NCBI RefSeq assembly: GCF_000264905.1
Contig: NW_006763151.1
Coordinates: 245,643-309,642, forward strand
DNA from: Stereum hirsutum FP-91666 SS1
Lineage: Eukaryota; Basidiomycota; Agaricomycetes; Russulales; Stereaceae
Direction of reading: 5' to 3'
DNA: 64,000 nt
Position 1 is the stretch's first letter. Each line of letters begins with the position of its first letter. Below the pieces are notes generated by a model. The model saw only the letters and a program-made list of their open reading frames with translations. It made no database searches and was not told the DNA's origin. Of this stretch, positions 22,900 to 35,588 are shown one piece after another. The position numbers and the translations under genes were made by a program.

Positions 22900-24721
22900 A
22901 AGGAAAAACGTCTACACATGTTTCGAATATTGAGGTATGCCATCAAGTATAGCATTCTTCGCATATGTCCTATTTATCGCCGTCCTCAACACGCCCAGGA
23001 GGACATATGTTTGGTATGGCTACCACTGCATGTCGTCGATATACTCATCAGGTGCACTCCGTTCCTTCTTTTATGGTTTGCGGTATGGTAGAACCCCGAA
23101 GTTCTCTTGTTACGCCATAATTTCTTCTCGACGGTGTACGCAAGTCGAAAACCTGCCTTCCTTCCTCCGAGGCCCGGGATCTGTGGTCAGCGCTGCGCAA
23201 TCACATCGAGGCGCGTGAGGTAAACCTGCACACTCTTGTCCGACCGATTCTTTCACCCTTGCTTCTTCACGGCAGGCCACCACGCCTCCGGCCAGAAAGC
23301 CGCTTCATCGTCATCCTCGACACAGATGTTATCGCTATCTCCGACAGCATGACAGAAAGGTAGGTCCTAACGGACAGAATGCCGAATCTGGTCACGGTAC
23401 GAATCCCTATGATACTTTGAAGGTTATACACGGATGGAACTCGACACAACTTATGATGTTATTCTTGCTCGGGCTCTCCCATATATCACAAGTGCCCAGT
23501 AACTTTCGATCCAGGACGGAGGACAGTGGCACCGAATACCGAGATGCAGGCTTTTCTTCGAGGTCTTAGGGTGACTGTACGAAAGCTCCGGAGGAAGGAA
23601 AGAAGTGCACTGACTGTGCACAATGGAGGAACATGAGCTAATATTGCAGATATGCATCCCCTATTCTGCGTCCAAATATGGTAGATGTTGATCGTTTGCT
23701 CGCCAACGCGTACAGTTTCAAGTCGGGCGTGTTTGTACGTCGGTTTGCTTCTCTGTAGATTCTGCTCCGAGTCCTTACTTACGAGTTCTCCTTACATCTT
23801 CCTGCCAAAGACGCATCATGAAATAAATCTGTCTGCCTTAGGCATCAAACACAACGCGAAACCTCCCAGAATATGACAGGAAATGACCGTGCATATAAAC
23901 GACTTACCACCCAAAATCCGACCCATGCAAAGACACTAACTTTTGAAGGATTTACTGTGTTGTCTCATCGTCATCGAGAGATCAGACACATCAATGAGCT
24001 CAGCGCTCACCAGCCTCCATTCATGACTAGACTTAGAGCTTTTCAGTCACAGTCTGTCCATCGGTACAAGAAGGACTCGTCTGCAGCCTTGAAGGAAGGA
24101 AACTGCCTTGCATGTTTCACTGCTATAAGTATATCGTCGTGTATTGCAGAATGTTCCAAAAATAGATGCTATCTATCAGATAAGCGGTCCGGACAACGGT
24201 CAGGTTTGAACATGCCCGTCAAACCTGTTGAACCTTGATGTGATGGTCTTACACCTCGTGCCCCCCTTGTGTCCTTCCTTCAGCCGCTGAATGTCCTTGA
24301 TACAGTATATGAATGTAAGAGGCTCGCTAGTTCGCTGCACTCCGCTGATTTCTTGCCACCTATGTTCCGCGCCTTTCTGCGGTGGCAGAAATTTTGCGAG
24401 GCTGCGGACCCGGGCCCGTACATGCGGAATTATATTAGGATGCAGTTCTGCGCAATTTATGGGAAGTTATCGGGGGAACAGGCCAGAATGAGACGGTGGA
24501 GTGGCTGCGGAGAACTTCGGCTTGAAATGGATAATCATCAAGCGAACGCGCAGCAAGGAATCTCAAACGTATAACATCCCATCATGGCGCTCGTCCGATA
24601 TTTCCTCTTGCTCTCTTTCTCGAATCTATCACTACTCTCTGTGCGGAAACCTCGACTCTAGCCTTTGCGCTCCCTCCCGCTCGTTACCCCACCAGCAAGC
24701 CGCTCGTCGTGGTCCGCAGCG
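22900..24721. other. 1.8-kb intergenic region with a possible gene remnant
   Basis: This is the 3' flank of the MYND gene and the 5' flank of the His-rich gene. Apart from the possible remnant near 23.1-23.64 kb (listed separately), only short non-coding-like frames are seen. Confidence 0.45.
23107..23640 (+). pseudogene. Possible coding remnant, unknown
   Basis: Two stretches have coding-like composition. At about 23115-23363: SEARDLWSALRNHIEAREV and ESRFIVILDTDVIAISDS. At about 23500-23640: CPVTFDPGRRTV and MQAFLRGLRVTVRKLRRKER. They are in different contexts separated by stops and have no clear start codon or splice partners. They may be exons of a small unrecognised gene or a decayed one. 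Evidence is weak. Confidence 0.22.
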
Positions 24722-27700
24722 ATGAAGATGTTGCTTAGCTCTTCTTCTCTCCTCTGCGGCGTTCTCGCGACTTCGGCTCTCGTTGGCGCGAGCCCTTTCT
24801 CAACAGAGCGCAGCGAATCCGAACAGGAGGCGTTGCGTCCGGACTTTGTCGAAAATGCCGTCCAGGACGCCATCCCACTCGACTGGGAGAAACCGCTGTC
24901 TGCCGCATCGACCGGAAACCACATTTTTAACAGCGTCAACTCCCTGATGCAGAGGTTCCCTAACACTTACTGGAGGAACGGTATGTGGTCAATTGTTTTT
25001 TTCTTCTTCTTCGGGCTCCCGGGGATCGCCGAATCAAGGTTCTGTGGCACTTATAACATTGAACCTTCTACAGGTCACACCATTGTTCCTGCCGTTATCC
25101 CTGCAGGTACCGTGCTATACCATGGCCGTAGCGAGTAACTACATACCTTTCTGATATGCCATTTAAACAATGCGCTGACTTGTCTATCTTTTTCTTCATC
25201 CTAGTGGAAACGTCCCTACTAAGCCTGAATGGCTCGCTTTCGACTTCGAGCATTCCTACATGTTCTGCCGCGGGGAGTGCTACGTTGTCTCCATGGTCGC
25301 CACCCGCGATCTGCGCCTCGCATACTTCGATGGCTCTTCGGCAGCCAAAGTCACTACCGGTGCTATGGACTCGCAGGATCTGGTCATATGGGGCAAAGTG
25401 CTGCCCAACAAAGGGTTCTCGGAGTGGGAGAGGATTATTGAGATGTGTGAGTGGGGGAAGAAGTACGATATCGATGGAATCGTCAGGATGGAGCAGCACT
25501 TGTGCGTTATTTCTTTTGTCGATCCTCCTCGTGCCATTTTGCAAGCAGGCTGACTGCGTTCTATTTCATTAGCGAGGTCATGATGTGCGACTTCTCCGCA
25601 GGTATGGAGCCCGTCACCGTTCTCAACCTCCTCCCGACCACTCGCGGCGGACGTCCAGGAGGTCCAGGAGGTCCCGGTCGTGGTCCAGGCAATGGGGGGT
25701 CTGAGAAGCCTCGCCCTATGGCCGACAACGACTCAGACGAGGTCCCTCGAGTGCCTACCAGGGGCAAAGGCCGCCGCCCTCACAAGCACGATGACGATCA
25801 AGCTCATTCCTCCACGGGCGAGGAACACCACCACCATCATCACGAGGCCGACCATCCTTTCCACTCTGAGGTTGAGGACCGTCGCCCCCACTTCCGCCCC
25901 GAAGGTGAAGAGCGCCGTCCTCACTTCCACTCTGAAGGCGAGGAGCACCGTCCTCATTTCCACCACTCCGAAGGTGAGGATCACCGTCCTCATTTCCAAC
26001 CCGAAGGCGAAGAGCACCATCCTCACTTCCACCCCGAAGGCGAAGAACGTCACCCACACTTCCACTCCGAGGATGAGGAGCGTCGCCCTCACTTCCACCC
26101 CGAAGGCGAAGAGCGGCATCCTCACTTCCACGGCATGGACGACGGTCCTCGCCCGCACCACAAGCACCACGGCCCTCCCTCCGACGTGTTCGATATGGAG
26201 AACCCTTGCCACGGCCCTCATGGCCCTCCCGGCATCGTAGGCCACGTTTTCCATTTCTTCCATTCGGTCTCCTCTTTCTTCGGCTTCAGTCAACCTCCTC
26301 ACCCTGAGTGGCACCACCGTGGGCCTCCTCCGCCTCCTGGTTTCGGTCGTCGTCCTCCCATGCACCACGATAACGACGACGGCCCTTCTCCCGAGGAGTT
26401 TGGCCATTTCTCGGATAACGAGCGTCCACCCCGTCCGTTCAAGGCTAAGGGCAAAGGTCGTGCTCGCCGCCCGTCTGCACCTCATGGCGAAGAGTTCTCT
26501 GAGTTCGATCAAGAGCACCGTCAGCCCCATCCAGAAGGCGGCCGACCTCCTCGCCCGATGAAAGGCAAGGGCCCCGAACGCCGTCCTGCCCCCGAGCATG
26601 GGCAGGAGTTCTCCGAATTCGAGCACCATCATCACGAACACTTCGACAAAGATTCCAGTCGTTCCCCTCGTCCTGCCCTGAAGTCTTCCGACATCGAGCA
26701 TCGCCCTGAACATCATGATCACGACCACCATCGCGCTCCTCTTGATGCTGCGAACGCTCCTTCCCGCGACTTCCACCAACCTCATCGTCATACGGAGGAT
26801 CTTACAGTCACTGACGTCGAAGAACTCTCAAACCCCGTTACCGAGGACGCTGAGGATGTTCCTTCTAAGCCGTCTGAGGAAGGAGGCGAAGACACTCCTC
26901 CTTCTGGTCCCGGTGGTCCCGGTGGGCCTGGAGGACCCGGAGGACCTGGAGGCCCAGGCGGGCCCGGCGGTGGACGCGGACCTGGTCGCTGGCCTGAGCC
27001 CGCTGAACCTCCTGCAGGATGGAAAGGCTCCCTTCTCAACGGCGAATCTGCCCACTTCGAAGTATTCCAAGCAGGCGCGTGGCACGACCGTGTCCCCGGT
27101 GAGACCCGGGTTCGTATCGATTACACCGGCCTCGTCACCTTCTACGACTCTTCCCTCACGTCCCTCGTGAAGTCTCGTGAAGGACAGGATAAGCTTCACC
27201 ACCGATTACTCGATATTTCGAAGGAGGATACGGAGAAGGTGATGTCGGAGCTGGATGAGGTGTTCTCGAGGGAGTGGCCCGTCACGAAGGAGGCGAACGT
27301 TGATTGGGCCAGCATCACCAGAGTTATCGTCGAGAGATACGGAGACCGCCTGGAGGGCCTGAAGTATCTTTTGGAGGAGGGTCGCTACGAGGATGTCGAC
27401 CAACAGATCGCGCTCTTCCGCAACCAGCTTCTTCTCATGCTCAGCCCATATATGGTTACGAGCGCCGTCCCCGAGGTCGACGCTGATCCTCGTGCCAACA
27501 CTACATGGGTTGCTCCCATCGTCCACTACTGCTCCACCACTCTTACTTCACATATCGATGCCGACTCCCTGACAAGTCAGGAGGTGAGGATCCTTGGAGC
27601 TGTGCAGGAGACGTTGGGTGGTATTTGCAGCACGCTGGGAAGCATATGGGTAGATACATTCGATGTGGAGGAGAAGGATGCAGAGAGGAAGGAGGAAGTG

Positions 27701-27948
27701 TTGGCGAGCGCCAGAGAGAATGTCGCAGACCTCATGGCGTGGTTGGACTGGTCGATGTGGATTAAGTGCGACCCTGGGTGCAGCTTCGAGGTGCGTTGTA
27801 TTCTCTGCACTGTCTTTCTTTCGCTTCGAGATGCTCATTCATTCATCGACAGGAAATGTGCTGGATCCCTGCTTGGCCCAACCTGGGTTCTGATCCTTAC
27901 GATATGACTCCCCGTTGCGTCCGTCGCTTCGCTCCGTTCACCTGGTAA
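24722..27948 (+). CDS. Secreted His-rich protein with tandem repeats, 976 aa
   Basis: Five exons give an exact frame (24722-24980, 25074-25134, 25205-25501, 25573-27790, 27853-27948). A signal peptide (MKMLLSSSSLLCGVLATSALVGA) opens the protein. A conserved-looking N-terminal globular domain follows (GHTIVPAVIPAGTVLYHGR, EWLAFDFEHSYMFCRG, GFSEWERIIEMCEWGKKYDIDG, EVMMCDFSAG). Then comes a long His/Pro/Glu-rich region with about eight 11-residue repeats of the form RRPHFHPEGEE, further His- and Pro-rich spacers, and a collagen-like (GGP)n tract near 26909-26990. The C-terminal third resumes globular sequence with Cys and Trp (WPEPAEPPAGWKGSLLNGES, WLDWSMWIKCDPGCSFEE, MCWIPAWP). The outer domains resemble a family of secreted basidiomycete proteins of unknown function. 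Metal (Zn/Cu/Ni) binding by the repeats is inferred. Confidence 0.85.
25868..26130 (+). repeat. Tandem 33-bp coding repeat (PHF-x-(P/S)-EGEE)
   Basis: About eight imperfect copies of a 33-base unit encode RRPHFHPEGEE-like 11-mers inside the secreted His-rich protein. Most units differ by third-position or single-residue changes, with one extra His codon in the fourth unit (HFHHSEGED). Copy-number variation between strains would be expected. Confidence 0.8.
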
Positions 27949-28882
27949 ACACGCGAAATCAACACCCATTTCCGCCATACCTAGCCTCTCCGCCTCCCTT
28001 TGGTGGTCAACCATAGGCTCGTAACGCGGGACCGACGAACGACGAGCTTGGTCAACTAGCATGATGGACATTGCCTCGCTTTTGTTAAGTGGTCGGTCCA
28101 CATTTCAACTTCTCGGGTTCGTTCCGGTCATATCTTGCGATTTAGTATGATATCCTACGCGTTGGCCTCTTGATTCCCCTAGACGTCGCGTCATTAAACG
28201 TGCGCGATGTTTACATATTGTTACCTTACGTTTGGTTTCTGTTTCCCGTTCATGATTTTCGTTGTTTCTACAGGTTATCTGTTCTTCGAGCCCACAGGTC
28301 TTCTCAATGTCCCCTTTTGGGTGGGCGCTGTCAAAGGATCTATCGATGGACGGATTTATCCCCGACATTCTTTACCGCTTTGTCTACTCTCAATTTCCTT
28401 GGTCTCCTCCCCGGTCATCGTCCGGAGCCCGAGCTTCACATATGTACCCATCTACTAGGCTCTTGAGCTCGTATATTCGTACTTCGACGCTTGCTGCACT
28501 TCTAGTGATTGACCAATTATGCCTCTCCTATTACCTCTGTATTCCAGCATTATTTAAATACCGTGGACCATGGCATCTGTAGTAGAATGATTCGCTTATA
28601 GCGTATCTTTTGACGCCAATCCATTGATGTGTTTCCCCCTTCGACAAGATTCAGCGTTACCGTGAACTTTGTTGCCCGACGTTTCTGTGTTTCCTCTTGG
28701 GAGACTCACTGCCGTAGTCAGAATACCGACCGTCTCCATGTCTGCACTTCGAGCTACTAGATAGGTGGCACAATGGTATCGAATACATAGGAAGCAGGGA
28801 AGCTACGGGCCTAGAGATACATCTTGTTGCAACTTCATAACGCCTCACATCAAACAGACAAGTCGGTGACAATTGAGGGCTC
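27949..28882. other. Convergent intergenic region
   Basis: This lies between the stop codons of the plus-strand His-rich gene and the minus-strand DNA polymerase gene and holds both 3' UTRs. No gene or structured element is seen. Confidence 0.5.
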
Positions 28883-31800
28883 TTAATGTCGAATTCGTTC
28901 ATGAGGCTCTTGCCAGGGAACACCTACAGCAAAGGGTCGACTGTCAGCATTCACGTCCTTCCCTTCACCAGCTTGATGGCGGCTACTCACCCAGAATCTT
29001 GAAAATCTCCTCTTCGGTTGACGACGCGATGATATTGCCTAGATGTAGAATGGTTGGCGACATCTCAAGGGTCGTTGTGGGAAGGGGAAAGCGTACCTGG
29101 TGAAGTCTTGACAGTTCTCTTCGAAGGTTTGCGGACAACGCCAGCATACAGACCACGTTGATTGAGTGAGTACCCCATCACGTCCGCCTTCATACGAATT
29201 GAGCGGTTGAACTACGCAAAAATTGGGACTTTTGTCAGTAGAGAAACGTGAAGGGTTTTCTGTGAGACGAACGCGCGTACAAGATCATCGCCAGTGTAGT
29301 AGATCAATGCTGCCCCTCTGCTAGCCCACGGCACGCATAATATATCTGTGCCGTCATACGACGTGCATAAGAGGTAATTCATCGAATATCATGGCGTGAC
29401 ACGACTCACCAATCCTCCGCCTGGTGCGCTTCTCATGCGGAACATTAGTATGAGTGCGAACACAGAGCCCGCGGTATATGGCTTCTAGGCCGAAAGAGTC
29501 ATCCGGCAGGGCAAGATCGTTCGTGATAATGGATGCCTTTCGAAGTTCACGGAGCAACTTGTAGAGGACCCCTGAGGATGTAGAATGACTTTAGTACGAG
29601 TAACCGAAGTGCTGATCATGTTACTTACTGCTATGCGTCTTACCATCATCTGTCGGGCGGGTGATGAGGATGTCAATATCCCCTACGGTATTCTTGCCTC
29701 TGATGTACGTGGTCAGCCAACGGAAGACGACGTCCTGAATATAGTCTTAGCCGACGAACCTCCGGTAACTACCCATTATATCGATGAACAGCTTGGGGTC
29801 AATTCGAAGAGCTGCATGGTGGGTCAGGGCGGGTTGAAAACGAGAACCTATGACTAGTCAATACGCACCTATCCTCTTGATATCCTCAAAGATCTCCGCA
29901 GCCTCCTCGCGAGGGATACGAGTATTGATATCTGCAGAGTCAAAATGGTGAACACAGGTGTTGGTCGGGACACCCTTGATACTAACCTTGATAATACTTC
30001 AGACCAAGCTCCTGCACTTCATTTAATTGCACTCCATTCTTCCCGCTGAACAGATCCTCAAGGGTCTCACAGCCATATCTGTACCACTTATATGCAGTTT
30101 GTCGGCCTTCGAGATAAAGAATTAGTATTACTTCGTAGAGGACACTGACACACGTGAGGAGGGTATGACTTACCTACGCCATATATACCATAGAATAAAT
30201 TTATGACCTCGACGTCTCTCGTATTTTCGTAAAGGAGACGTCGTAAATCTCCGGTCTCCAGGATTTCCTGGATCTATGTTAAGAGACAAGTAAGTTTGGA
30301 GCACCGGATAGGAAGACAGAAGATCCGCCTGCCTTTTTAGCCGTCGCGTCGCCGATACCGGGAATGCTTACGGCCTCAGCGTAACTTTCAATCCGTGTAG
30401 GGTACGCTCGAAGTTTAGGAAGTACTATGAGGACGATTGTAACCTGATGAGCGTACTCTGTATCTTCCTTGAAATAGAAACTTCATACTTTTCTGATAAG
30501 TGAAAGTTCGCCAAAAGTCCCCCGGCATAGGTTTAGCACGATGCATCTCTGCGAGCTTTTCCAACTAACAGCATGATAGCGGTCAGATGACCACCAAACG
30601 ACAACAGTGGAAGAAACGAACCAGGATGACGATATCCTCATTCGGGCAGAGCTTGTCCGTCTCTCTCGACTTACTCGGATCGTCGCATAGGAAACCCTGG
30701 CAGCAAATACACATAATAAGGCCCACGAATATGAAGAAGCCAGAGACCTACATACCCTAACTTTGGGTCGTGCCCGCATCTCTTGACTGTGATTGTTACC
30801 CAGGGCCTCATCGTCCTCCGTGTCGTAGTCATCATTATCAAACCTCTGTGACTACATTCAGCGGTCATATAAAACGGTGATACAGCCACAACACCCACCT
30901 CTACCATTTCCCGCCTACGCTCGGCTTTGGCAGCTTCATAAAATTCCGCCAGAGGGTCTTCCCTTCTGCTGGATGAGGGGCCTCCACGAGCGAGGGAGTG
31001 TCGAGACCCGAATCCTGTACCCGCTTGTTTCTGGTTAAGGCCAGTGGTGGCTGATGGAGAGGGATCTTCTGTGAAGTTCCTGTACAGAGCTGTCAGACAC
31101 TCGAAGATCAGATGACGAAAGAGAACTTACGATATCTGACTCTCGTTTCCGTCGTCTATGCTCTTCTTGGACTCTCGTTTACAGTGATTAACGGTCGGTC
31201 TCGGTAGCTCGCTACCCTCGTACTTCCGACAATCAAAAGCTGCATGGACGAACACGGAGCCCATTTTAACGAATCGCACATCCTTGCCATCCGGACCTAC
31301 CTCCGTCACTAAGCGATTGGTGTTAATCCATGACCATCTGATGATAGGTATATGGTCAGGAACCTCCTTGAGATTCTTGACACCCAATCGCTTCAGCGTC
31401 CCGTTAATACTCAGAACATCGTCTGTAACGATATGGGTGACTTCGTCGGGATGGTATTTCGCAATGAGAGTCGCTCCGTGTCTGCACATCTGAAGAATGT
31501 ATTCATTTAGTACCGAAACATTGATCTAGCCACAGTCACGAGAAAATTCATCAAAAGTGAGCCACGCACCATCTTCATCCGCTCCCTGGTAGTTTCTGTG
31601 GCTGTAGAGTAGTCATTGCTAGCATAGAAGATCTTGTAGTCCTTCAGATATGTGCTGTTTAATACCTTGTCCCTGTGCTTTCTGACTTGAGCTGGTGTGG
31701 AGTTCTCTGGCAAGGGCGGCGGGAGCACTGGAGATGGGCCCTCTCTCGCCAGGTATTCTGCGTACTGTTCTGGCAGCAACTTTGGCTCTTGCGCCTTTCG

Positions 31801-32736
31801 TTTGCCCTTTGGTTTCGGCTTCTGTTTCGCAGCAGGGAGCACGGGAGGAACAATACAAGGGACGGGAGGTGGCTTAGGGAGAGGTTTCAGTACCTTTGGG
31901 GTACCCGTCTTCTTCCCATGCGATGACACCTTCCTGACTGTCGAAACTTTGCTCAGTGATCTCGATGGAGAAGTGATGCTGCTTGTCTCTGCCACCGCGG
32001 CCTTCTTACTGACAAGCGGAGAGTCTCGGATCGTAAACTCCGAGATGCCTTCAACAGAGGAAGAAGGGAGAACGGGAACGAGGTTGCGTGCAGGGGGCGA
32101 TGAAGCGGGAACGATGACGGATGATAACTGGAGCAGAGCGCTACGTTCAGGGGCCGTTTGTTTAGGAGACTGAGGTGAGATGAATGGAATGGAGGGCATG
32201 GCTGAAGGATCTGCCTCAGGCTGTTGTTTAAACTTCTTTGCGGGTGGCGTCTCTTTCGGTGAAGACTCTTGTAGGGGCGACTTGCGTTTCAGAGGCCTGC
32301 ATGCATTAATGTAAGTATGGTAAAATTAGAAAGCAGGGAAACATACATCGTTACAGGTTTCAAGGTTGGATCACGGTCCGAGGAACTAAAGTTTCTGTGT
32401 CAATCAGCATACCCCGAGAACGCCAAAATTGACTTGAGATCCACACAAACCTGACAGACAGCTCATGTTGAGACACTGTATTTGTACGAGATCCATTGTG
32501 TTCGGTAGCAGAAATCGGGGTTATCGAAGGCCTGACAGTAATGTTAGTATGTTGTGATGTGGGTCTTGAAATGGAAGCAGTCGAAGTGCCGTCACTGTTG
32601 AATGACGAGACTTGGACAAAACATAGAACACTACATACTCCGAGGTTCGAGCAGTCATCCGAGCAGTCCGATACATGAACTGTTCCCAGGTCTCATCTCG
32701 CGACGCCAAGCGCGCTTCCCAGTCTCTTGGAGCCAT
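28883..32736 (-). CDS. Family X DNA polymerase with BRCT domain (Pol lambda/mu/Pol4-like)
   Basis: The start is ATG 32736 (MAPRDWEARLASRDETWEQF). A Ser/Pro/Lys-rich region follows, then a BRCT domain (LKDYKIFYASNDYSTATE, GATLIAKYHPDEVTHIV, IPIIRWSWI), a linker, and the helix-hairpin-helix/8-kDa region (PGIGDATAKK). The polymerase core has MGSYRRGKNTVGDIDILITRP, with two catalytic Asp in DID, and the third Asp in DILCVPWASRGAALIYYTGD. The lyase/thumb end reads FNRSIRMKADVMGYSLNQRGLYAGVV, EEEIFKILGVPWQEPHERIRH. Stop TAA 28883-28885. More than twelve exons. BRCT plus this core indicates a gap-filling enzyme for non-homologous end joining or base excision repair in the nucleus. Whether it is Pol lambda- or Pol mu-like cannot be decided without alignment. 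It sits back-to-back with the P450 gene but on the same strand. Confidence 0.88.
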
Positions 32737-33313
32737 GGGTGTGGTAACTTAGATTTATAGATGATCGGTGAATCCGGGCGCAGGGAGTCAGAGCAGGAGC
32801 CAGTTAAGCTCGAAGGGTCCGTGACAGTTGGGGGCGAGATGAGCTCAGCTGTGGATAAAAAGCTCTGATCCAGGGTAAGGTGGCCCTTGATGATGGTTGT
32901 AGACAAGAGAGCTCGAGCGCGAGTCGCGCTGACTCCTGAGACATCAGACGCAACACGAATTCGAACCCCGCTCCTGACACGCCCCACGTGACCGTGACGT
33001 GTGGCTGCTGCCATTATGTGGCTCCGACGCTCCGACTGCAGATTGTGGCCATGACAAACGGTGCATAAGAATGATAGAATGCATGGTGGGTAACAAGAAC
33101 AAAAAACGGAATAATGATGAGCTTGGTGGAACACAGGCAAGCGAACAGGCGTAGACTTATGGACTAAAAGCTTAGGAAGAGGAGAGAAGAAAGGCAACGT
33201 AAGACTCGGAGTCTGCGTGTGCATGATAGTGTCATAAAAACAAGAATCCGCTGGGGTATAATTCTGCGACAAAACAAGATAGACTACAACGAAGGTACAG
33301 AAGGGGGAAACAC
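32737..33313. other. Intergenic, promoter side of the polymerase gene
   Basis: 577 bases. A 220-codon minus-strand frame crosses it and runs into the polymerase first exon out of frame; it is judged spurious. A GGTTCGAATTC sequence near 32955-32965 resembles a tRNA B box, but no D-arm or acceptor stem accompanies it. Confidence 0.5.
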
Positions 33314-35588
33314 TCAATGGTTTGATACGCTTCGGATAAGTTGTTCTGAAGCCCTTGACCGAGGCTTGAAACTACACTTGAAATGAACAGGATGTCTGGG
33401 TTCACAAGACTGTCAGGAGCAGAGTCAATGCGTGCTCAAAACCAAACGTCACTTACGATATGATAGATGAAGTTTGTTGTGGTGGAACGGAAGGACCGTC
33501 AGACTCGATGTTAAATACCGCGAGCACCGAGGCGACAATAGCGAACATAGCGGCGTTGCTGAAGTAACGACCAGGGCATATCCTATGACCGCGCACTCCG
33601 AGCCTGAGCATTCTGTGAATATGCAAGGACTAAATATTAGTACATACCGTCGTCCGAACCCAAATGCGATATCTTCTGGATCAAGGACGTCCTCGGTGTT
33701 GAGCTTTCCGCCCTTCAGATAACGTTCCGGTTGGAACGCCGAAGGATTAGGATACATATTTGGGTCATGTAGAATCCCCCTATAGGCGAGAGCAGATAAG
33801 TCGATCCTCATGGATTGGCGAGCCAGAAAAGAGATACTCACCAGGCATTCACCATGATCATACTGTGCTTCGGAATCCGGTAGCCCTTGTACTCATCCTC
33901 CTCATCGTTTGAATGCGTGAAAGCTGTATCCGGGGGTATGGTGATGATAATGAGGTAAACTATTCATCATTGTAGCCTGGTACATTACTCTTACAGAGAG
34001 GCGCGACTATCATCCATCTTGTAAGCTCCTTGACAATTGCAGCACAATACGGCAGGTTCTTGAGGTCGCTGAACGTTGGTAACCGATCACAGCCGATGAC
34101 AGAGTCGAGCTCAGCTTGAGCCTTGCGTTGTACATCCGGGAAGTGGATCATGGCTAGGAAGAACGAGAGCAGTGTGGACGTTGTCTGAAAACGATAGTAA
34201 TATTAGTCCTTTAAAAGTCGCATCTTATAGGCCATGAACACAAACTGTATCTGCACCAGCTATGAGGCGTGTATGTCAGCCATCAATTTCGAGCCCATGA
34301 GCCAGTTTAGGAACGCACCTGCATATGCGATACCTGTGACATCTCGAGCGACCTCGTCTTCGACCTGGCCGTTTTCTACATCGTCGATGAGACTCGTCGC
34401 CACACAAGGCCTCGCAATACCTTGTTTCTACGTTCTTCCTGAGTTTGAAAACCTTGTAGTTAGGAGTTTGTTGACATACCATAGCCCGTTTCGTATCGTT
34501 CCAAGGGATCCTCGCAGTATCGCGGATGAAGACACTTGCTTTCGCAGCCCAGTTCTTGAATTCAAGACCAGGGAACCAAGAAGGGACATACATCACTGCG
34601 CAAAGTCATGATATGAGCGACTCGACGTATCAAGAAAACTAAGATATTAAAACATACACCAGGGGAATACGTCAACCCAGAACCGTCCAGGCATTGCGGC
34701 CTCCGCCAATGCCGTCAGACCTTGCTCAGCTGTGTGTATATATGGGTCATTCATGCTTTTAACGTCGATGCCATAGACCGCTTTCATGATGCTTGAGCCA
34801 AAATTACTACGGAGGCACAAATAGAAGCTGTCAGAACGATAGTGTAACTAAGGAATGAACATGAGCTCCTTACCAGCGGACGTGTTCCTCGAAATGATCC
34901 GGGTTAATTAGTAAACTCAGGAGCATGCGGTGCGTGGACTGAAGCTGAAGATCTTGGTATTTGTGTATCACGGCAGGGCTGAAATGCTGATTGAACAGTT
35001 TTCGCCGTTTGGACCACATATCGCCTGCCGTCGAGAGATCATGGGTGAGTATATAGGAGAGCTGTAGGGACGGCGGCATACCATATGCCATTGTGGACAT
35101 TGACCACTGAAAACCCATACTAGTATAAAATTAACTGATCAACTAGGCCAAAAAAGGAGCTCGATACGAAAATGGAATTGCAACGTACAGCTTCAACATG
35201 ATCATCTGCGGTCTTGTCGAATAGTTGGACGATCGACGGTCAAGCAAGTCTTTCGCCGCCTGAGCAGAGCTGAGTATGATGAGCGGCTTTCCTAGGGCCT
35301 CGAAATACATGACGTCGCCTATGATAATAACCAGCGTCAAGAAAGCATATCGAGCGCACAGAAGAAGCCACCAGTACCATATTGCTCGTCTGCCATCTCC
35401 TTGAAGGCAATCCACGGATATTCAGATGGAATATTGTGAACGCTCCCTATGATGGGTAGACGATTTGGGCCAGGCGGCAAGGGAAGCTGCTTCCTAGCAC
35501 GAATTTTCCTGACCAGAATATAGATCACAAAAGACGAGGTCACAGCGACGAGCACCCGGTTGTCGGGAAAGATGGCGAGAAGCGCCAT
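33314..35588 (-). CDS. Cytochrome P450 monooxygenase (microsomal class II type)
   Basis: The signal anchor MALLAIFPDNRVLVAVTSSF is followed by the Pro hinge LPLPPGPNRLPIIG. Next are the C-helix WSKRRKLFNQHF, the I-helix AGADTTTSTLLSFF, the K-helix ELTR (ExxR), NPSAFQPERYLKGG, and the haem motif FGFGRRICPGRYF, whose Cys lies across a splice near 33575. The C-terminus is SHPVHFKCSFKPRSR. The stop is TGA 33314-33316. About twelve exons. ATG 35588 is chosen because it gives a normal-length anchor; ATGs at 35663 and 35693 would add an atypical N-terminal extension. The sequence type resembles basidiomycete P450s annotated like O-methylsterigmatocystin oxidoreductase, but the substrate is unknown. 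No biosynthetic partner genes are nearby. Confidence 0.9.

Noticed and set aside
25733..26791. 352-codon minus-strand open frame antisense to the His-rich exon
   Set aside because: It is the reverse of a repetitive, codon-biased coding exon; its translation is a monotone Arg/Val/Met sequence with no start context or domain.
32950..32970. tRNA B-box-like GGTTCGAATTC on the minus strand
   Set aside because: No acceptor stem, D-arm or anticodon arm can be drawn around it.
32655..33317. 220-codon minus-strand open frame between polymerase and P450
   Set aside because: It has a TTG start, overlaps the polymerase first exon out of frame and shows no domain or conserved composition.
33314..35588. 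Secondary-metabolite gene cluster around the P450
   Set aside because: No synthase, transferase or transporter gene lies nearby; neighbours are a DNA repair polymerase and a gene-poor stretch.
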